A stretch of DNA of 64,000 nucleotides, taken from Cymbidium sinense (lineage: Eukaryota; Streptophyta; Magnoliopsida; Asparagales; Orchidaceae). The first letter of the stretch is position 1. The number at the start of each line of letters is the position of its first letter. A model generated the notes under the pieces. The model searched no databases. It was not told where the DNA came from and was given only the letters and a program-made list of their open reading frames with translations. This document shows positions 46,741 through 59,887 of the stretch, one piece after another. The position numbers and the translations under genes were made by a program. The DNA is taken from positions 78,690,925 through 78,754,924 of the forward strand of contig CM038225.1 of NCBI GenBank assembly GCA_021442155.1, given 5' to 3'.

Positions 46741-49700
46741 TGTTGACCTCTCTTTTGGGAGTGAGCTGTCAACTTCCTCATGATAAATCTATGACTCCTA
46801 TAGACACTAAGAGCTCCTTAGTCTTAAGACACTTCTAGTGATTAAGTGAACACTTAACCTAAGCCTAGAGACTTAGAAGGATTAGCCATAGAAAAGGTTA
46901 TTCCTTAGGGATTTAGGAAGACTTGCCTACCCTATAGCTTTAAACCCAATCCTTGCTTCCTTCTTTTAAACTGAACCTCAAATTCAAATCCAAGATCATA
47001 AATCCAATTCCAAATCAAATGATTGAAACCCATGATTAAATTCAAATTTCAAATCCCTTTCTAAGACCTTTGATTTTATCTTATGGACTTAGCCTTAACC
47101 AAATTCAAATCAACCCCAATTCAATTGATTTTCTCAAATATCAAATTCAATCTCAAATCAAATCCCAACCCAAATTCCAAACCAAATCTAATTCCAAATG
47201 ATTGAAACTCATGATTAAATTCAAACTCTAAAATCCCTTCCTAAGCCATATGAATCACCTTCATATGCTTAGCCAAAACCTCCTTCAAACCAAATCAAAT
47301 TTGGTTGATTTTTTTTATAAATTAATCATTCCTTCATTTATATTCACAAATATAAATGAAATCTAAATTCAAACCATTCAAATCAAGTCAAATTGAATCA
47401 AACCAAATCAATTCTCTACTTAAGCCCTTTTGACCTACATCCCTCAATTTGGTCAAATTTGCTTCCAAATCACTCCAAACCTAAGTGATTTTCTCATAAA
47501 TCATTCATATCTTCATTTATATTCACAAATATAAATGAAATATAAATCCAAGTGGCCAAAACCAAAACCAAATCAAATCAAATTTCTAATTTTAGATTTT
47601 TTTTGCCAAATTCTTGAACTTGGCCAAATGAAACCCAAATCAATTCAAAACCCATGGATTTTCTCATGATCCAATAATTCCTTCAATCATTGTTCCAAAT
47701 ATAAACTCAAACTACAATTATCAAATCAATTCCAAGTCAAGCCTATGTTGACCTCTTTTGATTTGAAATTGTCATATGAACCAAAATCCATTTGACTCCA
47801 AACCAATTGCAATTGGATTTATATTTTTATCCTAAGCTCATATGTGAGTTCAGTTAAACCTGAATCAAGGCAAAACCAAACCAATTAACCCATTTAGGTC
47901 CACTTCACCCAAAGTGACCTAAAAGATCTTTTTGAGCCAAGTTCTAATCCAACCCAAATTGGATTAAACCAAGCCCATCGAAACCTCATATCATGATCAA
48001 CAATCATCCTAGGGTGATCAACTACCTTGAATTGGGTCAAACCAAGTCAACTTGACTAAGTCAACCTTTAGCCCAAATGAAACCCAAGCCAAAACCCACC
48101 ATATACCAAATTGATTGAAACCATTGATTCAAACCAATTCATAATCAATGATTGAACATGATGAAACCCTCAATTGAGCCAAACCAAGTCCAATTGGTCA
48201 TCTGACTTAAGTTGACCCAAATTGGCCAAAAAAGCTAAAATGGGTCAAATCATGATTTGATCCAAATTGATTGCAACCAATGGCTCAAGTTCATTCTAAA
48301 TCACTTACGGAACTTGACCAAAGCCATGATTGAGCCCAATTTGAACAATTGGTCAACTTGACCTAACCTAGCCCAAATTAACCTAAAGGGTCAAATTGGC
48401 TAAAATCCAAATTAATTCTAAATTAGACTAAACCAAAGCCTACCATCATTTTCAATTGACCAATTTAACATGAACCAACACTTAACCCAACCCAATTTTG
48501 TCAAATTGGTCAACTTAGCCCATTTGACCTATTTGAATCCAAATGAGCCAAAATCAAACTTAAGCCAAATTAATCCAAACCACTCGAACCAAAACTCTTC
48601 AAAATATCATTTGAACCTAATCCAAATCTTGGTTTGACCCAGTTGACCAATTGGTCAACCCAACCCAACCTAACCCAAATGAGCCTATTTTGACCATATG
48701 AAGCCAAATCACCCAAAACCAACTTATGAGACCCTAGGACCTAGCCTAACACGACCCAAACTAGTCCTAACTCATTCCCAAACCAGCCCAAATCCATAGT
48801 GGGCCCCACCCAAGTAATGAGCCATTGGACAAACCTTCTTTCCATTAGATCTTCACACTAACAAGCAAAGTTGACTTCCCCATCACCATGGCAGCCTCCA
48901 AGCACTCAAGTGAGGCTCCACCTGACCCACCTAGCTCACCTAATCCCCTCTAGTCAGCCAAGGACCAATGTGAGTTCAACTCCTCATACAAGCCAAAATT
49001 GAAAACCCATGGATTCAAGGTAAGAGATTATTGCACACCAGTCATTGGGCAACCTCCTACAACTCCCTCCACTCAAGATGAGCCACGTAGAGTTGGACAC
49101 AACCTCTTCGGCACCATGATGGTGATTAAAATAAGCCAACCCATCCTGTCCACCATTCACGCATAATTTCAGGATATACTCCCCCAATTCGAGTGGGAAT
49201 TGACAGGATTTGCATTGTGAGTTCTCTAAGCATTTTGAAAATCTCACAGAGCCTTTCCAAGCATCCCAAAGCCTCCCTGATTGAATTTCTCCTTTGCGTG
49301 CAAAATAGAAATATGGAAGCCTTCTTTCGACCAATATTCCCTCTATACTCAATCAAATCTCAATTCCTCGCACCCACACCATTCTCATACATTGTCGAAG
49401 CTAACAGAACCATCCCCAAGCCTTTTCGATAACTGGAGACTAGAGTTAGATCAAAGCTGAGGCTCCTACGTGCGTGGCTTGGTTGACCGAGCATTCTACA
49501 CCAAATCAAACCCGAATCTTCTCAACAGGGCTTCGTCTCTACTAGACAACGCTACCTCCATCGATCCCACTGCTAGACATTAGCTCCAATGAGGTAATTT
49601 TATAAAATTGAGCTCCCTAGGGAAAATCATTTGATCCTTTGTGAAGTGAATGTGCATTTGAGCGAATCTTAGCCATTGGATATGTGCATCTCCCTTCCTC

Positions 49701-52700
49701 GATCTGAGCTTGGGTGAGCTTGGATCGAATGGGGTAAGATAGACAACATCTGTCTTTCACTGCTTGCAAAGGAGATGGATCATGGGTTGTCCATTCTACG
49801 TGATCAGAATGGATGGTCCTAATCAAATCAAACGTAGATCCCTCAATTGATCCTTCAAAATCACAGGTCTGATCGTGGCCATTTGATTTTAGATTGAACT
49901 GTCCACTAGAAATCACATCCATCGTAATCCAAGCCAGCATATCGATGTGACAACTTAAATACCCAATCCCATCATGCCGCATCAACAGCCATGTGGCACC
50001 GACATGATTTAGAATTAATTAGGGCTATTTTAATTAGTTTTAAGGTTGAATCTTTCTAAAATCATAACTAATTCAAAAAAATCCAAAAATTCAAATGAGG
50101 GCTCATTTTGAAGATATTTCAGAGTAGAATCTAGTAAAATTATGATTAATTAATATGGAACAATAATTTTTTGCTTAATTAAGGTTTAATAAAAAAATTT
50201 AATTAGCATAATTACTCTCTGATTAGTTGTCCAATTAATTTTAAATTTTCCATAGATATTTTGGGGGATGACCTCTACCTCCCATATTTTTCTTGGAATT
50301 TATTGGATAGTTAATTAGGAAAATCAATGGATTAAGCCTTACTTACTCCCCAATCTTAATTAGTAATAATTAAGCAAATTAATAATGGTTTAATTAATTA
50401 ATTAAGCTCATTATCCCCTGTTAGCAGTGGGAAGTCTTAGGAAGTGGTTTGGGTTCATTCCTTATAACTATTTCATTAAGCCTTTTCACTTGTTTCAAGT
50501 TAATTAATAAGCTTAAATAATTAATTAACCATTTAATTAACCAATCAAAATAAGAGGGAACCTAATTATTTCAGGGCCTAATTGAGTGTTTGAAATGACT
50601 TATGGGTTAGGATTGAGGCCTTTCCTTTGATCGCTTTCCCTAAGTTAATTTCATCATTCTAATTAAAGCATAACCACAGAATTTAATCAATTAATCAAAG
50701 GCTTAATGAAATTGATTTAAAATCCATTCATTCACAACCTAACTTTGTTTAATCAATCTTGGGTAGCTTTTTGGGTGTTCAATAACCTAAAGAGAGAGCT
50801 AATGAAATTATGGTTAGCTCACATATGCGAGAAAACCATAAAAGTAGTTAAGTGAGCTCCTTAGACTTAATTAACTATTAATTATGTGCTAATTGCATTA
50901 GGCCCCTTTCATTTCTTAGAAGCATTGCCAATTTACTTTTTATGTGGTTTCATCTCATATTGGCTCATCATTATTTAGTTAATTAGCTTAAGGGAATGTA
51001 GGTAATAATTAATGGACTTAATTCATATCTCAATCTAATTAAGACATAAAATCAACTTAATTATTCTTCATTAAACCAAATTAACTCACACATGGGGGAT
51101 GGGATTAAGATTAGCAAACCTCTTTCACATTTCTTAACTCAAACCAGACATAAAGATCAAAAATGACTTTAAGAAACTTTGGTTTATCTTAAATGATTTT
51201 TTTAATATGATTATCCTTAGGGCTTAGTTGGAATTGAATGAAATCACATGCTTGTGTTTCTTTATTTCTTTCTAATCATGCTAAAATATGATATGCCACT
51301 TATATTCATGCATTCATGTCTTTCAAATTAATCAAATAAAAATGATTTCCTTTATGTTAATTTGCATGTGTTGGCTTAATTAAAAATTTGTATGGCTAGT
51401 ATCACTATTAAATCTCAAATATATTTTCAAAAGTTTATTAATGAATGAATATACATGTATATTGTAACTCTAGTCATATATACATAGGAAATGCAAGTGA
51501 ATACAAGTTTAGTGTATGAAGTAAAGTTTCTTTCTTATATTCATGTGTTGATTTGTATAAGTAAGAATGTTAGCGGGTATATTAGTCTGGACATCCCAGG
51601 GATGCACGGCTTTAAGTAGCCCTAAGGAGGTTCCTATCTCATTCCCTTGGTGTGAAACAATGGTGATGTACATGCTTGATTTTATTATTATACATTTTAA
51701 CATTAGAATTTGGAAAGAACTTTAATTCATTTACACAAAATTAATCAATCAAATAAAAATATAATTTTTGCATGGCTTTCTATTCTTGTAGTAGTTTATA
51801 CATCCATATGTATCTAAGGATAGCATGTATATTAGTCTGGAACATATGTATCATCCAAATGTTAGCATGTATATTTTATTATTATCCATTTTAACCTCAG
51901 AATTTAGAAATGGAATGTATTTTTCTAGTTTTTTTCATGTATGATGATTTAATGTGCGGCCTGGATCCATTTAGGCTCTTAGGAAAAATTAATTTTTCTA
52001 CCCCAACTATAACTCATAACTAAATTCTCTAAAATAACTCATAACCTCACATAAAGCGTAGGCATTAAATCAAGATAATAAAATATTTAGAAATCCCTTA
52101 GCTGGATGTTGTATGCTTAATATCATGCATGTCATTTTGTTTCACTCTTACTAAGAGTGAGTTTCCATCTTTGCCAGATATTGAAAATGCTTGACCTTTA
52201 AGAGGCTCTGATGGAAAATACCTATTTCCCTTTTGATTTGGCCCATAATCAACTTCACCATGCATTTAGGCATATAAAATCCTATAGCCTGTGTCAAAAT
52301 AAAGAGTCCAAAATCAAATAAAATTTGACAAGATTTGCATTAGACTAAGTCATTATTCATACCACTTATGATGCAGTTTCTTAGGGAGTGAATTTAATTA
52401 CTCTAGTTTCTTTCTAAATAATAACAACCTACCCATCTTGCAAAACATATAACTTGACCACATGTTTTTAAAATGTAGGAGGAGTTAGCTGATTGCCACT
52501 CTAGGTGGTTATAAGTCCAGTGTGGTGATTTACCCTCTCTTGTGGATGTAAACAATCTACCCACTTTCATCTTAGATTTAGGTCATGCTTTGGCCTTTGG
52601 TAAAGCTCCATAGATTTAGGATCTGAGGTTGATGTTTCCCTTTGGGGTTATTAGCATAGATACTCACCTCATAAGTATTTTCATAATCTTGTTTGTGGAA

Positions 52701-53295
52701 TTATAGTCCAAGATTTCTAATAAAATTTTAACTCAAATATATAATTCTCCTCAATTTCAAACATATAAAGTCCAATTATATGATAGTTTGGGATGCTCAC
52801 TAGTTTTCTAGTATCATGAGCATCCCTTACTCATCTCCTTTTGGTCTCGATAATAAATCTCTCCTTTTGATCTAAGTCATTTGATCTTCCAAACATGGCT
52901 AATTTATTGATAGTCCTATCATTGAATTATTTAAAGACAATAATTGCCTACTTTAATCGAAAGTATTCCTAAGGAACTCACCTTCATTATGATGTAATTA
53001 ATTATGGGGGCTTGCCCCCATAGGGAACTATAAACCTAGTTTAAATAAACCCTACTTTATTCATCCATGTAAAGTAGGAAAATAATATCTAGTACATTCG
53101 AAGACCCATCATGCCTTAGGAGTCCTTATTAGGTGATTGGGTCTATCGTAGGCTAGTGATTTCTATCTTTTGAGATAGTGCACTATTCCTTGATTTCATA
53201 CCTGATTACCTCAATAAGTACACTCTCAGATCTACATGGTGTCTCCCCCCGCACACACACACACACAACAACATACACATAACTAAAAATAAACA
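46741..53295 (+). mobile_element. Family B element copy B2b, nested inside B2a
   Basis: Starts TGTTGACCTCTCTTTTGGGA and ends AAAATAAACA at 53295. CCAT precedes the start (46737-46740) and follows the end (53296-53299), a 4-bp target duplication. It is about 6.55 kb, shorter than B1 because about 1.3 kb (the section equivalent to 36330-37680 of B1, including the second TATA-like site) is absent; the join lies near 51940. It has the first TATA-like site (49172-49183) and the donor (GT at 49594-49595). It is clean evidence for the true termini of the family. Confidence 0.82.
53251..53268. repeat. Short (CA)n tract near the right end of B2b
   Basis: About nine CA units following a C-run. Not present in B2a at the corresponding place (about 59055). 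Confidence 0.85.
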
Positions 53296-53516
53296 CCATA
53301 ACCACCTAGGCTGATTCCCTTCCATTCCCAACCACCCCAAGCCAAGGACACCCATTTTGGAGCCAAAAATAAAAAATGAAAGAGATTTTCAGCCATATTG
53401 GAAACCAAAAAAATAGAGGCTACAAAACTCATCCTATTCTCCTCATTTCCATCCCCTAGAGCTCCCAAACCAACCATCACTCATTCTCACTTGATTTTTG
53501 AGAAAAAGTAAACAAA

Positions 53517-53580
53517 ATCAAGTGGATTCCAATGATGAAGTGGAGACCATCAAGTGGATTCCAATGATGAAGTGGAGACC
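53517..53580. repeat. Perfect 32-bp tandem duplication
   Basis: Two identical 32-bp units (53517-53548, 53549-53580) beginning ATCAAGTGGATTCC, in the leader-like segment of B2a. No mismatch, so recent. Confidence 0.95.
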
Positions 53581-56500
53581 ATCGGTAGATACATCATTCT
53601 GAAGTGAATGCAAAGGTTTAGGCTCATTCCAAGGCTTCTTCCCCCACTCAAGAGCATGCTTGGATCATCACCGCCACCAAAAATCATCCCCGGTGAGGTA
53701 ACTTTCAAGAAAACCCATAGCCGACTTTAAGATTTCTTATTTTGTGATGAATTTTGTGCCATTTTAGAAATTTCCTAAGAAATCTCTCACAATCTTTATT
53801 TTATACAATCCTAATATGAAATAGAAGTTTTTCGGTGTGAATTACCATGAAAATGAGCCCATTTGAACAAAATTTTGTTTAGATTTAGCATTTTTCCCTC
53901 GCTTTGTCGTTCTGCCACCTGCGACGCACAGTAATCGTCCGATCCCACAATTCGTAGAATCAGACAACTCAGATCACTCGTCAATCCCGCATTTTGGCCC
54001 ATCAAATCTTACGGATCGGATCTGGACCATCCGATCTGAGATTGGAAGGTTGGAACTGATCTGCATGTCACTTTCCTATTCACCAGCTTTCTGGCTCATT
54101 AGGCTTAGGCCGCAGTTAATCCGCGTGGCGTGCCATAATGTATTAGTTGTAGTGCCACATGGCGGCACACAAGGTGGCACAATGCCAGACCGGGAAATTA
54201 TGGCTTGATTTGCTTTTAAAAATTATTTAAATCGCCTGAAAGTTCAATAATTCATAGAAAATAAAATACTTAACAAAAATTACAAATATGGGCTCGTCGA
54301 ATTTGTCTTTCCAAGTGGAATCTAACAAACCTAAAATCCCCAAATTTTATTGAATATTTTTAGCTTAATTTGAGTTTTAGTAAAATTCATATTTCATTAA
54401 TTAAACTAAAAATTCACATCAGATTAAGCTGATATTTATAGAGGATCAAATTAAAGTTAAAATACATTTACTATAAAAATTTCAGATCAACATAGCTTTG
54501 AATTAAAAGATATTGAATTTTGAAATTCAAATAATTTATTTTAATAAAATGAATTAACATACTTCATGAAAATCATTTAAATCAACTGAAACTTTGAAAA
54601 ATTATAGCAAATCATAGAAAAATCATAAAAATACAAATAAAAACTCATTTTAAAGGTATTTTAGAGTGGAATCCATTAAAATTAATCTCAATTGATTTTG
54701 AATTGTAATTAAGGCTTAATATGGGTTTAATTAAAAACTTAGTTAGCTTAATTACTTCCTAATTACCCAAGTAATTAATTTTAAACTTTTGAGATTGATT
54801 AATGGGATGATCCCTGCCTCTCATAATTTTCTTGAGATTTATTGCTTGGGTAATTAAGGAAATTCTTGTCTTAGCCCTAATTACTCTCTTAATTAATTAG
54901 GTGATTAATTAACATTCTAAATAGAGAGGAAACCATTAATTAAACTTGCTAATCATTGTATAGCAATGAATCAACATGGAGAATGAGATTGAGAGCTCTT
55001 TTCATTCTTTTCCCTAAGTTCATTTCAGTTGACTTGAAACTAATTAATTTGGGAGTAATTGATGGTTTGATTTATTAATTAGAAAATGGCTGAATTAACC
55101 AAATTAAAATTATAATCACTCCATAACTCATCTAATAATATTTCTTGGGTTTATCTTTAGGTGTTTAAAAACATAAAGCTATTTGAGAAAAATTATGGCT
55201 AACCTACAAGTGTGGAGAAGCCATAAAAGTACTTAATTAAGTTCCTTAACCTAATTAATTATTAATTCTGAGCTAATTGCATTAGACCCTTTCATTTCTT
55301 AGTATCATTGCAAGTTACTTTCCATGCATATCATGTTGGCTCATAATTATTTAATTAATTACTTTAAGGTAATATAGGTTAGGGTTAATTAATAGACTTA
55401 ACTCGTATTGTAACCTAATTAATCCATAAATTAGCCTAATTACCTCTTCCATTAAACTAAATCAATTCACAAATATGGAAATTGGTTAGAGCAATAAATG
55501 ATTGAATCTCCTCTTTTTTCTAAATCAAATCAAACATATAAAAATAACTTAATAAGAAGCTTTGGTTTATTTAAAATAAGCTTATTTAATATGATTATCC
55601 TTAGGAATTAGTTGGATTGAATGAAATTATATGCTTGTGTCTCTTTATTTCTTTCCAATCATATTAAAATATTGCATGCCACTTGATTCATGCATTTATT
55701 TCTTTAAAAAAAATAAATAAAAAATAAATGATTTCCTTTATGTCAAGTTGCATGTGTTGGCTTAATTAAAAATATGTGTGGCTATTATCACTATTAAATT
55801 ACAAATATATTTTCAAAAGCTTATTAATGAATAATATTATATACACATTATGACTTTAGTAATATATATACATAGGAGGTGTATGTGAATATAAGCCTAG
55901 TGTATGAAGTGAAGTTTCTTTCTTACATTCATATGTTGATTTGCGTAAGTAAGAATGTTAGTGGGTATATTAGTCTAGAAATCCTAGGGATGCACAACTT
56001 TAAGTAGCCCTAAGGAGGTTCCTACCTTGGTGTGAAATAATGGCGATGTACCTGCTTGATTTCATTCTTATGTATTTTGACAATAGAATTTATATAGAAT
56101 TTTAATTCATTTACATAAATAAATCAATTAAATCAAATTATACTTTTGAATAGTTTTCTATTCTTATAGTTGTTTATACATCCATATGTATTTAAGAATA
56201 GTGGATATATTTGTCTAGACATTCTGAGGATGCAAGGCTTTAAGTACCCCCAAGGAGGTTCCTACCTCATTCCCCTAGTGCAGAACAATGGCGATGTAGT
56301 TGCTTAAAACTTTTATACATTTGAATGTGTATTTAGCTAATGAATGAAAATCATTTTCTTCTATTAAAAAGACATGCATTCATATTTTGTTCAAGTGGTT
56401 GGATTGATTAGTCATATAATTTAGAGCTCTTTTCTTATGCTTTTATATAAGAATTTATATATAGCTTTAAATTAATATGAGAAAATAATTCAACCAAGTG

Positions 56501-57588
56501 AAACATCAATTCTAAATACATTTGCTTACATTCATCATTTAAGGGTGCTAAGATATAAATTTCATGTATAGTTATGTTTAGGACTTAATCATATGCATGC
56601 TACATATGATGGAAAGAAATGAACAAATATGTGTTGTGTGATAGTAATTAATTCTAGTTAATCTTAAGAGGCATTTCTTATTGAATGAGATTATTTAAAG
56701 TGAACCTAACCTTAGGATTAATTAAAATATTTAATAAGTCATTCACTAAATAGAATTGATTAATTAATTAGCTTTAGATGTGATTTAAGGTAGAGATGAA
56801 AGAGAGTGATCCTCTCTTTTCCTCTCTGTATAATACTTTGTTGTTAAGTGTAAATCAAATGGAACAAAAGAAAACATTAAGTAAAATTTATAAATTAGTT
56901 AAACTACTTAAAGTGAAACCACCCTTCATAATTAAATCCCTTCATACTTACAAAAATTAGAACAAAGCCTAGTCAGGATATACCACACAAGCCTGAATAC
57001 ACACCTTAGATTAAGTCACCACTTCTAGCTTTATGTTAGGGCAATGCCTGGTTTGATGTATGTCTGGTTTTGTGATGTATTATTTTAGACTGGATGTTTG
57101 ATTATGCCTCATAAACTGGATGTTAGGCCGTGATTAGACTAACCATATTTTTTGCAGGAGATTGTGCTTAAGGGGGTGCTTAAATTAAATATAAATGATC
57201 TCTCTTGCAAGTTGCTTAACCCCTAAACATAACCTAAATTAGGACAGGAGGACTTGGTTACCCATGTGTAGGGTGCTAAGTCCAAATTATACATGTAACT
57301 GCTTGGGTGGAATGTATGTTTAGCTAACCTTTATTTTGCAGGTGTAGATAGATTTACTCTTTTCATTTAAATGTAATTTTGCAATTAGGGATTAATATTA
57401 GTATTATGGGAGGATAAGGATGAGCTTTTTCTAGAAGGCTTTGTCCTGGGAGGCCATGTGATGCCTTTGAAGTAGAGAAAATTAAATCAAATGGAGATAT
57501 GAAGAAATGAAGGAGACATGAAGAATGAAAATGAAGACCCCCATAACATGTATTCATCCTTAATTATAATTATTCTTTTGTTATCCGG

Positions 57589-57608
57589 GTTGTATAAGGG
57601 TAGAGCTT
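57589..57608 (+). promoter_or_regulatory. Family B second TATA-like site (B2a)
   Basis: GTTGTATAAGGGTAGAGCTT, the counterpart of 37515-37533 in B1 and of the B3 site. Confidence 0.45.
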
Positions 57609-59090
57609 GGCTACCCATTTTTCTTTTTGAGTTGTACGGTGGTACCCGACTGCACCGACCTTTTATTCTTTTGCACTAGTTTTATAAAGTTGATTGATGT
57701 TTTGTTTAAATTGTGCAATAGAAATGGCATGCCTCTTCATAGTTTCTTTATGTTTGGTGATTTATTATGTGGCGTGGATGCGATTAGGCTCTTAGAGAAA
57801 AATAAATCTTTTATCCAACTACAACACATAATTAAACTTTTAAATAACTCATAACCTCACATAAAGCCTAGGCATTAAATCAAGATAATTAAAAGATTTA
57901 GCGACCCCTTAGCTGAATATGTTGTATGTTCCACATCATGCATGCATTTTTTTTGCTCTCTTAAAAATAGGAGATTTCCATCCTTACACGATAGGGGACT
58001 GCTTGACCTGTGAGGGAATGCCTTGTGATGGAAAACACCCCTTTTTGTTGATTTAGCCAATAATCTAATTTCATAATGCATATAGGCATATAAAATCCCA
58101 AAGCCTTTATCAAATGAAGAGTCAAAAATCAAATAAAATTTGAAAAATTTAAATTAGATTATGTTCTTATTCATACTACTCATGCTCTAGTCTCTTAGGG
58201 AGTGGGTTTAAGGACTTAGTCTCTTTCTAAATAATAACAACCTAACAATCTTGCAAAATATATAACTTGACCACATAGTTTTAAAGCGTAGGAGGAGTTT
58301 ATTGGCTGCCACTCCAGGCAGTTAGAAGTCCAGCAGTCGGGTGGTTTATCTTCTCTTGTAGAGATAAATCATATACCCATTTTCACACCTTAGATTTAGG
58401 ATGTTCTTTGGCCCTTGCTAAAGCTCCCTAGATTTAGGATCTGAGGTTGCTATTCCCCCCGGGATACAAGCATAAATCCTCACCTCTTAGGCATTTCTAT
58501 AACTTTGTATTGTGGATTTATAGGTCCTAATTTTCTAATAAAATTTTAACTCAAATACATAATTCTTCTCAACTTTAAATATATAAAGCAATCATAGGAT
58601 AGAATGAAATGCTCACTAGGTTTCCTAGTATCATGAGCATTCCCTACTCATCTCCCTTTGGCTTTAATAATAAGTCTCTCCTTTTTGATCAATCCCATTT
58701 GATTTCTAACATAGCGAATTTATTGATAGCCCTATCTTTGAAATCTTTGGAGATAATAATTGCTTACTTTAATCGAGAGTATTCATAAAGAACTCACCTT
58801 TCTTAGGATGTAATTAACTATGGGGGCTTGCCCCCATAGGAAACTTTAGAACCCGATTTAAATAAATCCTACTTTATTCATCCATGTAAAGTAGAGAAAA
58901 ACTCTCTGGTATATTCGAAGACCTGTTGTGCCTCATGAGTCTTTATTAGGTGATTAGGTCTATTATAGGGTGGTGATTTCTATCTTTTAAGATTGTGCAC
59001 TATTTCTTAATGTCGTACCTGATCACCTCAATAATTACACTCTCAGATATGTGTGGTGTCCCCATACATAAATTCAAAAATAAACACCCT

Positions 59091-59559
59091 AAGCATGAAG
59101 CTCAATCCTTCTTCTTCTTCGCTACCTCTAGGTGAGCTTCCTTTTAGATGAAGAAGTCTCAGCATCATGCCTCTCTGGGCCAAAGGTTTCAGCTGGCAGG
59201 GTTGTGTTGTTCTAGGGGACTAAAGAGACAGTCCTCCCAGTAACAACCCTTTTCATGATGGAGGTCTCTGAGTGACCAAGCCTCTCGAAGATAGATGACT
59301 TATTTTGAGGTGCTCCGATAGTAGTAGGAGTAGTGACCTCAGTTGGCCTCTTCAGAGTTTGCTGCACATGGTGTGCAGAATGTGCACGGGCTTCCGTGAA
59401 CTGAGGCCTAGTAGTGTTCATGGCAGAAATTACTGGAAAGTTGATTCTACAAAACTGGATGGTATCCCCAACACTTCCAGCATTGATGATGACATTAGCC
59501 AAGCGGATGTTGGTGCCACCTCCATGAGTAACGGTGAAGAGAGTATTCTGTAGAGCCAT
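59091..59559 (-). pseudogene. Element A gag, 5' part of the main copy
   Basis: An open frame of 115 codons from ATG at 59559 to 59212, starting MALQNTLFTVTHGGG, with NTTRPQFTEARAH and SIFERLG, the latter common in Tat-type gag. Similarity to the left copy (20396-20834) continues to 59091, where B2a begins. It is better preserved than the left copy, which has TAG at the fourth codon. The ATG directly follows an AG preceded by a CTTTCACTTCT tract. It would encode the N-terminus of the Gag particle protein. Confidence 0.75.
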
Positions 59560-59887
59560 TCTAGAAGTGAAAGATAATAATTATTAATTAACAATCAATA
59601 TACTATCCCACTTCTCAAAAATGTGGAGACACATCCAAACATAACAACCATGATAAAATAATAGACTATAAATAAAATCTTAAATATTCAAGACCATATT
59701 TAGAAAGCATTTACACTTATCAGTAATTTTGTTCTGTGATCCATTTCAACAACTCAATTTCATTTTCATTTTTATTTATTATTTATTATTCCCACTTTTT
59801 ATTATACTCCAGTGCTACTATATCTTTAGTTCAACAAGCGAAAGATGGAAAGAGAAATATGTCCCCAGCGGAGTCATAAGAAATCTA
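59560..59887 (-). other. Element A 5' leader, main copy
   Basis: Aligns with 20835-21160. It contains the primer-binding site and a possible 3' splice site (CTTTCACTTCTAG) directly before the gag start. Confidence 0.6.
59861..59880 (-). other. Primer-binding site of element A, main copy
   Basis: The complement reads TTATGACTCCGCTGGGGAC, differing from the usual plant Ogre/Tat phrase (GGCGACTCCGCTGGGGAC) mainly in its first bases. It lies just inside the LTR edge at about 59888. It is the best evidence for the 5' LTR boundary and for the Ogre/Tat assignment. Confidence 0.7.

Larger units (their letters stand above)
44815..59086 (+). mobile_element. Family B element copy B2a, inserted in element A gag and split by B2b
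   Basis: The left piece 44815-46740 starts TGTTAACCTCACTTTTAGAG and is the A/C-rich section. The right piece 53296-59086 continues with the leader/donor segment (GT at 53698-53699), the TTAATTA-rich section, the paired cassette (55965, 56205), the second TATA-like site (about 57589-57608) and the AAATAAACA end at 59086. Without B2b it is about 7.7 kb. The flanks rejoin to the uninterrupted left-copy gag at about 20385-20395 (GTTGTTGAG then GATGAAACTC). Only a 3-4-bp imperfect target duplication (GCAC at 44811-44814, GCAT at 59093-59096) is seen, and the exact right edge is uncertain by a few bases. No protein-like frame. Confidence 0.82.

Noticed and set aside
48984..49985. Minus-strand frames of 122 codons in B2b
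   Set aside because: No recognisable motif; they are not kept in the matching segments of B1 and B2a, and the region looks like a leader in the other direction.
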